A DNA stretch of 64,000 nucleotides from Rhodospirillales bacterium. Lineage in GTDB: Bacteria > Pseudomonadota > Alphaproteobacteria > Dongiales > Dongiaceae. Numbering within the stretch: the first letter of the stretch is position 1; every line of letters starts with the position of its first letter. The stretch spans positions 1 to 64,000 of the forward strand of contig VFKA01000039.1 of the NCBI GenBank assembly GCA_009885795.1, written 5' to 3'. This document shows positions 41,843-50,938 of the stretch, piece after piece. The notes below the pieces were generated by a model. It had not been told where the DNA came from and did no database searches. It saw only the letters and a list, made by a program, of their open reading frames with translations. A program made the position numbers and the translations under genes.

Positions 41843-42864
41843 CACCCGCTCTTGCCGCTGACGCCGGCCTCGGCGAACGTCGCCATGCCGGCATGGCACG
41901 CGACCGCGGCCTTTAGCAGCGGGATGGCAAGGGCGGCGCCCGATGCCTCGCCGAGCCGCATTCCGAGATCGAGCAGCGGCGCCTGGCCGATCGCGCTTAG
42001 CAAACGCCGATGGCCCGGTTCGGCCGAGAGATGCGCGACCAGACAATGATCGAGTGCCACTTTGTCGGCGGCGAAGAGAACGGCCGCCGCGGCCGTTGAC
42101 GCGAAGCCGTCGAGCAGCACGGGCGTTCGCGCCAGCCGCGCGGCGATGACCGCGCCCACGATGGCGGCGAGTTCGCGGCCTCCGACGTGGCGCAAGGTCT
42201 CGAAGGGATCGGTCATGGCGCCGCGGTGGCGCGCGACACCGGCCTCGACCGCGGCGATCTTGGCCGCGAGCGCCGGCCCTAGGACGCCGGTGCCGGGGCC
42301 GGTCCAGTCCGAAGCCTTGCCGCCGAACAAGGCGAGGCAGAGCGCCGCGGCGCTGGTGGTGTTGGCGATGCCCATCTCGCCGAGGCAGAGGAGATCGAGC
42401 CCCGGCTCGACCGCCATCATGCCGTAGGCGATGGCGCGGGCGCATTCGCCGTCGCTCATCGCAGGTTCTAAGGTGAAGTCGGCGGTGGGCTCGTCGAGCG
42501 ACATTTCATAGACGCGCAAATCGGCATCCGCTGCCTTGCACAATTGATTCACGGCGGCGCCGCCGGCGATGAAGTTCGCGACCATCTGCTTGGTGACCGT
42601 GGCGGGATAGGCGGAGACGCCCCGCGCCGCCACACCGTGATTGCCGGCGAAGACGACGACGCGCGGGCGGTCCAGCCGCGGCGGATGCCGGCCCTGCCAG
42701 ACCGAGAGCCACTCGGCGATCTGCTCCAGCCGGCCGAGCGATCCGGGCGGCTTGGTGAGCGTCGCCTGGCGCGCGCGGGCCTCGGCGCCCGCGCCCGTGT
42801 CGCCGGCGCGCCATTCCTTGGCGATGCGGCGGATTTCGTCGAGGGAGGCTGGCGCCGTGGACAT
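41842..42864 (-). CDS. cobT: Nicotinate-nucleotide:dimethylbenzimidazole phosphoribosyltransferase
   Basis: CobT, 340 residues, makes alpha-ribazole phosphate from nicotinate mononucleotide and dimethylbenzimidazole for the lower loop of cobalamin. Family hallmarks: TKPPGSLGRLEQIAEWL, VVVFAGNHGVAARGVSAYP, LLCLGEMGIANTTSAAAL, and the C-terminal LGMRLGEASGAALAIPLL, which holds the catalytic Glu. Start ATG 42864. It is divergent from cobS across a 78-base gap. Confidence 0.96.
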   Translation of the reverse strand: MSTAPASLDEIRRIAKEWRAGDTGAGAEARARQATLTKPPGSLGRLEQIAEWLSVWQGRHPPRLDRPRVVVFAGNHGVAARGVSAYPATVTKQMVANFIAGGAAVNQLCKAADADLRVYEMSLDEPTADFTLEPAMSDGECARAIAYGMMAVEPGLDLLCLGEMGIANTTSAAALCLALFGGKASDWTGPGTGVLGPALAAKIAAVEAGVARHRGAMTDPFETLRHVGGRELAAIVGAVIAARLARTPVLLDGFASTAAAAVLFAADKVALDHCLVAHLSAEPGHRRLLSAIGQAPLLDLGMRLGEASGAALAIPLLKAAVACHAGMATFAEAGVSGKSG

Positions 42865-42942
42865 TCGCACTCGCTTGCTTGCCGGTTCCACCTTTCCGCC
42901 GACTGTCCTATAACCTCTCGCGTCAAACCAGTGGAAAGCGCC

Positions 42943-43710
42943 ATGAGCAACCAACAAGACGGAAATGGGCGAGGGTGGCCGGAGGACCTCGTGCGCGCCT
43001 TCGGCTTCCTGACGATTTTGCCCATCGGCGCTGGCGCTGTCGGCGATCTCGGCCGCGCCGCGCGCGCCTTTCCGCTCGTCGGCCTGGCGCTCGGGGTGGC
43101 CGGCGCCATCGTCTATGGCGTGCTTCTCTCGCTGTCGGTTCCGGTCTGGGTCGCGGCGGCCCTGGCGGTGGGGGCGTTGGCGCTGGCGACCGGGGCCTTG
43201 CATGAAGACGGACTCGCCGACACCGTGGACGGTCTGGGCGGCGGCGACGGGCGTGACGGCAAGCTCGAGATCATGCGCGATTCGCGAATCGGGGCCTATG
43301 GCGTCCTCGTCCTGGTGCTGGCGATCGTGGTCAAGGTCGCGGCGATCTCCGCTATCGCGACGCCCGATGCGGTCGCCGGCGCGCTGATCGCCGCCCATGT
43401 CCTGTCGCGCGGCGCCATCGTCGCCGCGATGAACCGCTTGGCCCCGGCCCGGTCCGATGGTCTTGCCGCCGGCGCCGGACGGCCGAGCGATGCCACCCTG
43501 GCCTGGGCGCTTGCCATCGCCTTGGCCATCGGCCTGATGGCGCTGGGGCCGCTCGGGGCCATCGCCGCCGTCGTTCTTGGCGCGCTTGCCGGGGCCGCGC
43601 TGCTGGTGCCGGCCCAGCGCCAGATCGGCGGCATCACCGGCGATGTGCTGGGCGCCGTGCAGCAGGTAACCGAGATCGCGGTGCTGGTCGTGGCCTCGGC
43701 GCTGGCATGA
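42943..43710 (+). CDS. cobS: Cobalamin-5'-phosphate synthase
   Basis: CobS, 255 residues, an inner-membrane enzyme that joins adenosylcobinamide-GDP and alpha-ribazole (phosphate). AFGFLTILPIG at the N-terminus, GALHEDGLADTVDGLGGG with the metal-binding acidic motif, and RDSRIGAYGVLVLVL are diagnostic. Six or seven hydrophobic segments. The start ATG 42943 is divergent from cobT. The stop overlaps the next gene by four bases. Confidence 0.96.
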   Translation: MSNQQDGNGRGWPEDLVRAFGFLTILPIGAGAVGDLGRAARAFPLVGLALGVAGAIVYGVLLSLSVPVWVAAALAVGALALATGALHEDGLADTVDGLGGGDGRDGKLEIMRDSRIGAYGVLVLVLAIVVKVAAISAIATPDAVAGALIAAHVLSRGAIVAAMNRLAPARSDGLAAGAGRPSDATLAWALAIALAIGLMALGPLGAIAAVVLGALAGAALLVPAQRQIGGITGDVLGAVQQVTEIAVLVVASALA

Positions 43711-44360
43711 GCGAAGTCACGCGGTGGTGGTGGATTCGCCATGCCCCCGTCATCGGCAGTCACGGGCGGATCTACGGCCACGACGATCTCGACGCCGATT
43801 GCACGGACCGCGCGCTGTTCGATGGGATGGCCGCGCAATTGCCGGCGGACCCGGTATGGGTCGCGTCCCACCTCAAGCGCACGCATCAGACGGCGGCGGC
43901 GCTCGGGGCCTCGTCACCGATCGTCGATCCCGACCTCGCCGAGCAGCATTTCGGCGCCTGGCAGGGCCTCAGCAATGCCGAGCTCGACGCCGCCCGCGAC
44001 GGCGCCTGGCACCGGTTCTGGCTGGCGCCGGCGCACGAGACGCCGCCCGGCGGCGAAAGCTTCGAGACCGTGGTGGATCGCGTGGCCCGCGCGGTGGCGC
44101 GCCTCACGCTTGAGCATCGCGGGCGCGACATCGTGGCGGTGGCCCATGGCGGCTCGATTCGCGCGGCGCTGGCGCTGGCGCTTGGGCTCGAGGCGGAGCG
44201 CGCGCTCGCCATCGCCATTGACAATTGTGCCTTGACCCGCATCGATCACATCGATGGCGCCCATGCTGCCGGCGCCGAGGCGCCCGATGGCGTGTGGCGC
44301 ATTGTCGCCGTCAACCTGCTGCCGAGCGGCCTGCCCCCGCGTTGGCGCGCAAAAGGATGA
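43707..44360 (+). CDS. Histidine phosphatase, probable alpha-ribazole phosphatase
   Basis: Branch-1 histidine phosphatase of 217 residues. The phosphohistidine motif reads WIRHAPVIG (RHA instead of RHG), with ASHLKRTHQTA, GESFETVVDRVAR and VAHGGSIRAALALAL. Coupling to cobS (ATGA) supports a CobC role, removing the 5'-phosphate of alpha-ribazole or cobalamin phosphate. The last 50 bases overlap the convergent MFS gene. Confidence 0.88.
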   Translation: MSEVTRWWWIRHAPVIGSHGRIYGHDDLDADCTDRALFDGMAAQLPADPVWVASHLKRTHQTAAALGASSPIVDPDLAEQHFGAWQGLSNAELDAARDGAWHRFWLAPAHETPPGGESFETVVDRVARAVARLTLEHRGRDIVAVAHGGSIRAALALALGLEAERALAIAIDNCALTRIDHIDGAHAAGAEAPDGVWRIVAVNLLPSGLPPRWRAKG

Positions 44361-45543
44361 CGGCGAGCGGGATCGCGAAGGTCGCGAGCGCCATGGCGCC
44401 GGTCATCGCCCGGGGCGTGCCGTCGTAGAAATAGCCGACGGCCAATCCCAGAAGCGCCGCACCCGACATCTGCACGAAGCCGACGAGCGCGGCGGCCGAT
44501 CCCGCCGCCCTCGGGAACGGCGAAATGGCGCCCACCATCGCGTTGGCCATGACCAGGCCGATCCCGAACGCGACAATGGCCGCCGGCACCAGCAGGAGCA
44601 TCGCGCCCTCCAAGCCCTCGAGCGCCATGCCGCTCCAACCGATGCCAGCCAGAGCCGCGCCGGCGGCGGCGGCGATGATGCCGCCGGCCGCGATCAGGCG
44701 GTCGAGCCCTTGCTTGCGGATGAGCCGGCCCGACAGCACCGCGCCAGCGATGTAGCCCACGACCATGAAGGCGAAGCAGAAGCCGAACTGCTCGGGCGCC
44801 AGGCCCACGGCTTCGATGAATACGAAGGACGAGCCGGAGATGAAGGCGAAAAGAGTCCCATAGCCGGCCGTGTAGCACAGCATGTAGCCGAGGAAGGCGC
44901 GGTTGCGCAGCAGCATGCCGAAGGTCGAAAGGATCGCCACCGGCATGGCCGCGCGCGGGTCGGGATCGCGGTTCGTCTCCGGCAGGATCGCATAGGCGCC
45001 GGCGAGACCGGCGATGCCGAACACCAGCAGGGCCACGAAATTGGCGCGCCAGCCGAACCAGATTTCAAGGAACCCGCCGATGATCGGGCCTATCGCGGGG
45101 GCGAGCGCGATCGCGGCCGACATGTAGGCAAGCACCCGCGCCGCGCCCTCGCGTCCGTACACGTCGCGCACGACCGCCCGCCCGATCACCGGGCCGGCGC
45201 AGGCGCCGAGCGCTTGCACGAAGCGCGATGCGATCAGCATCGGCAACGAGGGAGCCAGCGCGCATACCGCGGTGGCGATGACGAAGAGGGCGACGCCCGC
45301 CAACAGCACCGGCCGGCGCCCGAACCGATCCGACAGCGGCCCATAGACGAGCTGGCCCACGGCGAACCCCGCCAGGAACAGGCTCAGCGTCAATTGCACT
45401 TGGTCGACATCGCCGCCGAAGGCCCGCGCCATGCCCGGCAGCGAAGGCAGGTAGAGATCGGTCGAGATCGGCCCGAGCGCCACGAGCGCGGTCAGGAGGA
45501 TAGTGACGGCAAGAGAGTTGGCCGGGCGCATGAGAAACGGCAT
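44311..45543 (-). CDS. Bcr/CflA-family multidrug MFS transporter
   Basis: Drug/H+ antiporter of 410 residues with 12 predicted TM segments. Motif A is GPLSDRFGRRPVLLAG; the family N-terminus is DLYLPSLPGMARAFGGD, and LGACAGPVIGRAVVRDVY is the motif C-like region in TM4-5. It is convergent with the histidine phosphatase (overlapping 3' ends) and divergent from the VOC gene. Confidence 0.95.
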   Translation of the reverse strand: MPFLMRPANSLAVTILLTALVALGPISTDLYLPSLPGMARAFGGDVDQVQLTLSLFLAGFAVGQLVYGPLSDRFGRRPVLLAGVALFVIATAVCALAPSLPMLIASRFVQALGACAGPVIGRAVVRDVYGREGAARVLAYMSAAIALAPAIGPIIGGFLEIWFGWRANFVALLVFGIAGLAGAYAILPETNRDPDPRAAMPVAILSTFGMLLRNRAFLGYMLCYTAGYGTLFAFISGSSFVFIEAVGLAPEQFGFCFAFMVVGYIAGAVLSGRLIRKQGLDRLIAAGGIIAAAAGAALAGIGWSGMALEGLEGAMLLLVPAAIVAFGIGLVMANAMVGAISPFPRAAGSAAALVGFVQMSGAALLGLAVGYFYDGTPRAMTGAMALATFAIPLAVILLRANAGAGRSAAG

Positions 45544-45603
45544 TTGCCAGCTTGCGCGGCAATGCGCAAGAATGATGCTCCATCAATCTTGGAGACGAAG
45601 ACC

Positions 45604-46065
45604 ATGGTCAGCAAGCGCGATCCCGACCGGCCGCCTTGGATGCCGGCGCCGGCTTATGGCCGTTCACTCACTGGGTTATCGGTCAACCTGCTGGTGCGCG
45701 ACGTCGCCCGCTCGATCGAATTCGCCCGCGGCGTCCTCGGCGCGGAGGCCGTCTACGCCGACGCCGATTTCGCGGTGCTGCGCCACCAAGGAACCAAGGG
45801 CGGCGCGCAGTGGATGCTGCACGCCGATCACACCTATGGCGATCACCCGCTGCTGGCGCTGACCGGCGACGGCGCGTTGCGCGGCGTCGGCATCGAGCTT
45901 CGCGTTCATGGTTGCGATCCCGACCGCGCCGCCGCCCATGCCGTCAGGCTTGGCTATACCGTCCTTGCCGGCGCGGCCGACAAGCCGCACGGCCTGCGCG
46001 AAGCCTACATCGCCGATCCCGACGGCTATGTCTGGGTTCCCGACGTGCCGCTGCCGGAGGCTTAG
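45604..46065 (+). CDS. VOC (glyoxalase/bleomycin-resistance) family protein
   Basis: Protein of 153 residues with the paired beta-alpha-beta-beta-beta fold: LSVNLLVRDVARSIEFARGVLG at the start of module 1, and ADKPHGLREAYIADPDGYVWVPD in module 2 with the typical DPDG(Y)xW end. A metal-dependent dioxygenase, isomerase or binding role cannot be distinguished. Start ATG 45604; a longer frame runs through the MFS gene on the other strand. Confidence 0.88.
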   Translation: MVSKRDPDRPPWMPAPAYGRSLTGLSVNLLVRDVARSIEFARGVLGAEAVYADADFAVLRHQGTKGGAQWMLHADHTYGDHPLLALTGDGALRGVGIELRVHGCDPDRAAAHAVRLGYTVLAGAADKPHGLREAYIADPDGYVWVPDVPLPEA

Positions 46066-46102
46066 AGGCTACAATCCGAGAAGTGCCACTCGTTTCACTT
46101 CC

Positions 46103-46183
46103 ATTGTCATCGCCGGGCATTGACCCGGCGATCCATGGCGCAACGGCAAGGATGGATGCCCGCGTCAAGCGCGGGCATGACAA
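46103..46183. repeat. Dispersed palindromic repeat, copy 2
   Basis: Same two-hairpin element as at 23424-23516: TCGCCGGG-CATTGA-CCCGGCGA (46110-46131) and GCCCGCG-TCAAG-CGCGGGC (46158-46176), with the same ATTGTCA and ATGACAAC flanks. It lies between the VOC and GNAT genes, which are convergent, so it could also terminate both. Confidence 0.9.
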
Positions 46184-46213
46184 CAGTGGGAGGCAGGTGT
46201 CGGACTCGATCCT

Positions 46214-46705
46214 CTACCGCTTCCCCGATTCTTCGGCCTCGGCGCACAACGCATCGAAGGCGTCGAAGGCGAGCGCGTGGGCGATCACAGGCTCCTCCGA
46301 GGCGCCGAGCGAGCGGTAGAAGGCGTGCGCGCTGGTGTTCCAGGCCTTCGTCATCCACCAGACGTAAGAGCGCCCGCGCGCCTTGGCGTCGCGCGCGACA
46401 CGGGCCATGAGCGCGCGCCCGACATGATGCCGGCGCCCGGCCGGATCGACGTAGAGATCGCAGAGATAGACTCCGCGCGCTCCATACCCGGTCTCATAGG
46501 CGTCGTGGAAGATGGCGTAACCGACGAGAGCGCCCTCGCGCTCGGCGACGATGATCTCGAACTGCGGGTCGGCGAACCCGTCGCGCCGGATCGCGTCCGG
46601 CCCGAAATGGCCGGGCGGATCGCCCTGCTGGCCGCGAAGCGCGTCGGAGAGCGGCGCGAGGCGCGCGATGTCGTCGGCGGTTCCCTGCCGGACGACGATC
46701 GTCAC
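46214..46705 (-). CDS. GNAT-family N-acetyltransferase
   Basis: Acetyl-CoA-dependent acyltransferase of 163 residues. The fold is visible as VTIVVRQGTADDIARLAPL, the V/L-x-x-L strand 4 YLCDLYVDPAGRRHHVGRALMARVARDAKARG (motif A, R-x-x-x-G-R), and NTSAHAFYRSLGASEE (motif B). Diamine-acetyltransferase-like. Starts at GTG 46705, overlapping the stop of the zinc-finger gene by four bases, so the two are coupled. Confidence 0.9.
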   Translation of the reverse strand: MTIVVRQGTADDIARLAPLSDALRGQQGDPPGHFGPDAIRRDGFADPQFEIIVAEREGALVGYAIFHDAYETGYGARGVYLCDLYVDPAGRRHHVGRALMARVARDAKARGRSYVWWMTKAWNTSAHAFYRSLGASEEPVIAHALAFDAFDALCAEAEESGKR

Positions 46706-46893
46706 GGATTGCGGTTTCGGGCCGCGGCAGCGGCGACTTTGCGCACAAAGCGCCGCCCGCAATAGGGGCAGTCGATGGCGCCGCCCCGGTCGAGGGCGAG
46801 AAAGACCCGCGGGTGGCCACCCGCGCCGCCGCCGCCGTCGCAGGCTACGGATGTCTCTTCGACCTCGATGATCTCGGCGGGCTGGATGGGCAT
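46702..46893 (-). CDS. Zinc-finger (zf-CHCC) domain protein
   Basis: Protein of 63 residues matching the NDUFS6/zf-CHCC family: a Cys in TSVACDGGGG, a His in GGHPRVFL, and CPYC in IDCPYCGRRF supply the Cys-His-Cys-Cys zinc ligands. It is related to the small zinc subunit of respiratory complex I, present as a separate short protein in alphaproteobacteria. It leads a two-gene unit with the GNAT gene. Confidence 0.92.
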   Translation of the reverse strand: MPIQPAEIIEVEETSVACDGGGGAGGHPRVFLALDRGGAIDCPYCGRRFVRKVAAAAARNRNP

Positions 46894-46993
46894 GAAAGAC
46901 CTTCAGGCAGCCTCGGGCGGTTGACCCTCGGCGCGTCGCGATGATACGCATGGCCGGCGCCGGCAATCAACCGCGCCGCCATTCCAGATCGAG

Positions 46994-47962
46994 ATGTCCG
47001 CGTCCCGCACCCGCGACCCCGAAACCCCGCCGCTGCCCGACGATGCGATCGTCATCCGGGGTCTCAACAAGACCTATCCCGGCCGAGGGCAGGGCAAGGC
47101 GGCGCTGATCGACGTCGATCTTTCGATTCCGCGCGGCAGCCTGTTTGGGCTTCTCGGGCCGAACGGCGCGGGGAAATCGACGCTCATCGGCATCATGGCG
47201 CAGCTCGTCATCAAGTCGTCCGGCGGTGTCGTCATCTGGGGCCATGATCTTGACACCGAGCCCCGCCAATGCGCGGCGGCGATCGGCGTGGTGCCGCAGG
47301 AACTGAATATCGACCCGTTCTTCACACCGCGCGAGCTTCTGGATTTGCAAGCCGGGCTCTATGGCGTGCCGAAGAAAGAGCGACGGACCGATGAAATCCT
47401 CGCCGCCGTCGGCCTGGCCGACAAGGCCGAGGCCTATGCGCGCACGCTGTCGGGCGGCATGCGCCGGCGCTTGATGGTGGCCAAGGCCCTGGTGCATAAC
47501 CCGCCGGTCCTGGTGCTGGACGAGCCCACCGCCGGCGTCGACGTCGAGATTCGCCGGCAGCTCTGGGCCTATGTGCGGGCGCTCGCGCGCGCCGGCACCA
47601 CGGTCCTGCTGACGACCCATTATCTCGAGGAAGCCGAGGAGCTGTGCGAGCGCATCGCCATCATCAACCATGGGCGCATCATCGCTTGCGAGCCGACGCC
47701 GACACTTCTGCGCCGGCTCGACCGCAAGGAGATCGTGTTCGTGCTGGCCCAGGATCTTGCCGCCGTGCCGGCGCCGCTGGTTCGGTTCGGAGCGGTGATG
47801 CAGGGGCCGCGGCGCCTGTCCCTGCGTTACCAGCCGAGCCGCACCGAGATCGGCGGCATCCTGGCGGCGGTGCAGGAGGCGGGCATCGAGATCGCCGACA
47901 TGACGACGCTCGAAGGCGATCTCGAGGATATCTTCCTGGAGCTGACGCGCGGATCGCCATGA
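46994..47962 (+). CDS. ABC transporter ATP-binding protein (ABC-2 type)
   Basis: ATPase of 322 residues. Walker A GPNGAGKST, Q-loop VVPQELNIDPFFTPRE, signature LSGGM, Walker B VLVLDEP, H-loop TTHYLEEAEELCERIAI. The C-terminal ~70 residues are an extra domain as in DrrA/CcmA-like ATPases (YQPSRTEIGGILAAVQEAG). No permease follows; instead a lipoprotein hydrolase overlaps it by four bases, so its membrane partner must be elsewhere. Confidence 0.92.
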   Translation: MSASRTRDPETPPLPDDAIVIRGLNKTYPGRGQGKAALIDVDLSIPRGSLFGLLGPNGAGKSTLIGIMAQLVIKSSGGVVIWGHDLDTEPRQCAAAIGVVPQELNIDPFFTPRELLDLQAGLYGVPKKERRTDEILAAVGLADKAEAYARTLSGGMRRRLMVAKALVHNPPVLVLDEPTAGVDVEIRRQLWAYVRALARAGTTVLLTTHYLEEAEELCERIAIINHGRIIACEPTPTLLRRLDRKEIVFVLAQDLAAVPAPLVRFGAVMQGPRRLSLRYQPSRTEIGGILAAVQEAGIEIADMTTLEGDLEDIFLELTRGSP

Positions 47963-49017
47963 AACGATCTTGCTCTCGCGCGGCGGCGGCGGCGATCGCG
48001 ATCCTGCTCGGCGCGTGCGCGCCGCGGCTGCAGCCGTTGGAGCCGGACGCGAGGGCGCCGGCGATAGAGGACGATCGCCTGGTCATGACCGACGGCGTCG
48101 AACTCCCCTTGCGGCGCTGGCTGCCGGAGGGGCCGCCAAAGGCGGTCATTCTCGCCCTTCACGGGTTCAACGACTATTCGAACGCGTTCGACGAGCCGGC
48201 GAAGGCCTGGGCCGATTCCGGAATCGCCACCTATGCCTACGATCAACGCGGCTTCGGCGCGACGCCGCACCGGGGCCTGTGGGCCGGCGAGGAACGCATG
48301 ATGCGCGACTTGCGCGCGGCCGCGAGGCTGGTGCGCGAGCGGCACCCCGGCGCGCCGTTCTACCTGCTGGGCGATAGCATGGGTGGCGCGCTCATCATGG
48401 CGAGCGCGGCGGCGCCCGACCCGCCCGAAGCCGACGGCCTGATCCTGGTGGCGCCGGCGGTGTGGGGGCGCGAGGCGCAAGGGCCGCTTAGCAACCTGTT
48501 CCTGTGGCTCGGCGCCCATACCGTGCCGTGGATGCGCTTCAGCGGCGAGGGCCTGGACATCACGCCGTCGGACAATATCGAGATGCTGCGCGCGCTCGGG
48601 CGCGATCCGCTGGTCATCAAGAAGGCGCGGGTGGACACCGTTTATGGCCTGGTGACTCTCATGGATATGGCCTATGCGGCGGCGCCGCGCCTCGAAGGTC
48701 CGATGCTCGTTCTCTACGGCAGCCGCGAAGAGGTGATTCCCCCAAAGGCCGCCCGCGCCATGCTGGAACGCCTGCCGCGCGAACCCGGCGGCGATGACGG
48801 CCGGCCGGCGCCGCGCATCGCCATCTATCGCGAGGGCTACCACATGCTGCTGCGCGATCTCCAAGCGGACGTGGCGCGGGACGACGTCCGGGCCTGGATC
48901 GGGGATGCGAGCGCCAGGCTGCCCTCGGGCGCCGACGAGGTCGCGCGGAAAATCCTGGCGCTGGAGGACGAGGACGGCCTGACGCTCGAGGCGTCGTCGT
49001 CGCCGGGGCGGCGATAG
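47959..49017 (+). CDS. Alpha/beta hydrolase lipoprotein (lysophospholipase-like)
   Basis: Serine hydrolase of 352 residues. The N-terminus is a lipoprotein signal (AAAAIAILLGAC, Cys near residue 20). The core shows LALHGFNDYSNAFD, the nucleophile elbow GDSMGG, and the late acid and His (VLYGSREEVIPP, YREGYHMLLRD). It is of the monoacylglycerol lipase/lysophospholipase type, probably acting at the inner or outer membrane. The start overlaps the ABC ATPase stop (ATGA). Confidence 0.9.
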   Translation: MKRSCSRAAAAAIAILLGACAPRLQPLEPDARAPAIEDDRLVMTDGVELPLRRWLPEGPPKAVILALHGFNDYSNAFDEPAKAWADSGIATYAYDQRGFGATPHRGLWAGEERMMRDLRAAARLVRERHPGAPFYLLGDSMGGALIMASAAAPDPPEADGLILVAPAVWGREAQGPLSNLFLWLGAHTVPWMRFSGEGLDITPSDNIEMLRALGRDPLVIKKARVDTVYGLVTLMDMAYAAAPRLEGPMLVLYGSREEVIPPKAARAMLERLPREPGGDDGRPAPRIAIYREGYHMLLRDLQADVARDDVRAWIGDASARLPSGADEVARKILALEDEDGLTLEASSSPGRR

Positions 49018-49072
49018 TCCGATCGGACTTGGCCGGACGGGCGCCGATGCGCTAAGGTCGCCCGTGGCCTAA

Positions 49073-49149
<77 letters not shown>

Positions 49150-49245
49150 ATTACATCATGGATCGGATAAACGGCGACCGGATCCGGCGCTTCGATTCGG
49201 GCCGGCGCCGTGGACGGTGCCTGTCGGCTCGAAGGAGAGTTCTCG

Positions 49246-49929
49246 TTGAGACCCCGGTTAAGTCCCTCGGCGTTTTTCCGGCTGCTTGGCGGCGCCATAA
49301 TGGGCTTGTCGTCCATGATCCCGGCGATGGCCGCGGAGTCGATCGTGCTTGCCGACCCGACGGCGCCGCTTTCGGAAGCGTGGACACATCGGCGCTTCAC
49401 TGGCGCGACCGAATACGAGACAACCCTGCTTGACGGCGTGGCGGCGATCCGCGCGATCGGCCGCGATTCCGCGTCCGGCCTCTACCGGGATATCAGCTAC
49501 CGTATCGCCGACTTTCCCTGGCTGGAGTGGTTCTGGCGGGTGGACCAGTTGCAGCGAACCGCCGATATCCGTGTGAAGGATCGCGAGGATTTCGGGGCCG
49601 CGATTTTTCTCATATTCGGCCGCCCCTCCATGCTCAATCGGGACGTGCCCACGCTGGCCTATGTCTGGACGAGCGATCGTGTCCAAGAAGGCACGTTGGT
49701 CCGTAGCCCCCATCATCCCGATTCGTTGAACGACATCGTGGTCCGCAGCGGTACGGATAGCCTTGGGAAATGGGTACAAGAGCGGCGCAATGTCGCCGAC
49801 GACTTTCGCAAGGCCTTCGGGCGGGAGCCGCCGGACCTCGTCGAGGCGGTGGCGTTGTTCACCGACAATGACCAGACGGGCGAGCCGGTGGAGGCCTATT
49901 ACGGCACGATAACGGCACTTTCCGAGTGA
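49246..49929 (+). CDS. DUF3047 protein, secreted
   Basis: Protein of about 227 residues. Start chosen at TTG 49246, which has a strong AAGGAG eight bases upstream; a GTG at 49210 is the alternative. A signal peptide follows (FFRLLGGAIMGLSSMIPAMA-A), so it is probably periplasmic. The mature part matches DUF3047: YRDISYRIADFPWLEWFWRVD, DIRVKDREDFGAAIFLIFGRP, LAYVWTSDRVQEGTLV and ALFTDNDQTGEPVEAYYG. The function of the family is unknown. It lies 96 bases after tRNA-Arg. Confidence 0.85.
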   Translation: MRPRLSPSAFFRLLGGAIMGLSSMIPAMAAESIVLADPTAPLSEAWTHRRFTGATEYETTLLDGVAAIRAIGRDSASGLYRDISYRIADFPWLEWFWRVDQLQRTADIRVKDREDFGAAIFLIFGRPSMLNRDVPTLAYVWTSDRVQEGTLVRSPHHPDSLNDIVVRSGTDSLGKWVQERRNVADDFRKAFGREPPDLVEAVALFTDNDQTGEPVEAYYGTITALSE

Positions 49930-50011
49930 TGACCTGGTAGCCGCCACTGGAAGTCGCGGTCCGCGGATGCAAGCCAGATGGCCCATTGCCGACCTCTCGC
50001 CACGCATTGGC

Positions 50012-50938
50012 TTATCGGGTATGCATGGCCTCCGTCGCTACCGCCGCGCCACCGATCATGTTTCCGACCGCATGAGCCAACAGATCGGTCACGTCGATAG
50101 CGTTGCTCTCATGGGGGATGGTATTCGATGTCACCACACGCGATGCCCCGGCTTTCAGCAAGCTGCGATAGGCGCGGCCCTCGAAGAGCCCGTGGACGGC
50201 AATGCAGACGGGCGGCCGCATGCCAACACGCGTAAGATGGCCGACCGTTTCGATCATGGTGCGCGCCGTCGACACGATATCGTCCACGATGACGGGCGTG
50301 TGCCCGCGCCATAGCTCGATGTCGGGAACGGACACTTCGACGTCGCGGTCGCCGCGCCGGATTTTCCGCAATACAACGCTGGGCGCGCCCGCGTTCGATG
50401 CGACCGCCGCCACCCATTGCCGGCTTTCTTCGTCAGGACCGACGATGAGGGGTCGATCGACGTTTCCCCGGATCCAGTCGGCGATCATTGGCGTGGCATG
50501 AAGCGCTACATTCGGCACCGAGTAAATTTCCGATAGCGAGGTCCGGCGGTGGAGATGCGGGTCGACGGTCACGATCCAGTCGATTTCGCGGGCCAGCGTC
50601 CGCGCGAAATAGGTGGAAGTGACAGCTTCGCCCGGCTGGAACCGCCGGTCCTGCCGCATATAGGCGAGGTAGGGACTAACCAGACCGACCGACGCCGCGC
50701 CGAGGTCGCGAGCCGCGGCGGCGGCGAACAGGAGCGGCAAGAACTTGCCGTCGGGGCGATCGAGCGAGCACAGCACCACCACCGCCCGGCCGACCGGCGA
50801 TGTGTCGTACCGAAGGTAGGTCTCGCGGTCCGGAAAGCGGCGGATTTTGACGCGCGCAAGCTCCGCGCCAGCGGCCTCGGCCAGCTTCTCCGACAGACCA
50901 TCGTTTGTTCGCAACGCAACGAGCAGGGGGCGCATCAA
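50012..50938 (-). CDS. prs: Ribose-phosphate pyrophosphokinase (PRPP synthase)
   Basis: Makes PRPP from ribose 5-phosphate and ATP, 308 residues. Motifs: FPDRETYLRYDTSPVGRAVVVL (ATP and ribose-5-P loop region), YLAYMRQDRRFQPGEAVTSTYFARTLAREIDWIVTVDPHLH, and the PRPP-binding PVIVDDIVSTARTMIET. It looks like the shorter, divergent class found beside AMP-phosphorylase genes rather than the housekeeping enzyme. It overlaps the AMP phosphorylase gene by four bases and ends the long minus-strand run. Confidence 0.92.
   Translation of the reverse strand: MMRPLLVALRTNDGLSEKLAEAAGAELARVKIRRFPDRETYLRYDTSPVGRAVVVLCSLDRPDGKFLPLLFAAAAARDLGAASVGLVSPYLAYMRQDRRFQPGEAVTSTYFARTLAREIDWIVTVDPHLHRRTSLSEIYSVPNVALHATPMIADWIRGNVDRPLIVGPDEESRQWVAAVASNAGAPSVVLRKIRRGDRDVEVSVPDIELWRGHTPVIVDDIVSTARTMIETVGHLTRVGMRPPVCIAVHGLFEGRAYRSLLKAGASRVVTSNTIPHESNAIDVTDLLAHAVGNMIGGAAVATEAMHTR

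Noticed and set aside
42865-43398. Upstream extension of the cobT frame
   Set aside because: The extension is antisense to cobS and lies across the divergent promoter region.
44254-45603. Upstream extension of the VOC gene frame
   Set aside because: It is antisense to the MFS transporter; the family N-terminus begins at ATG 45604.
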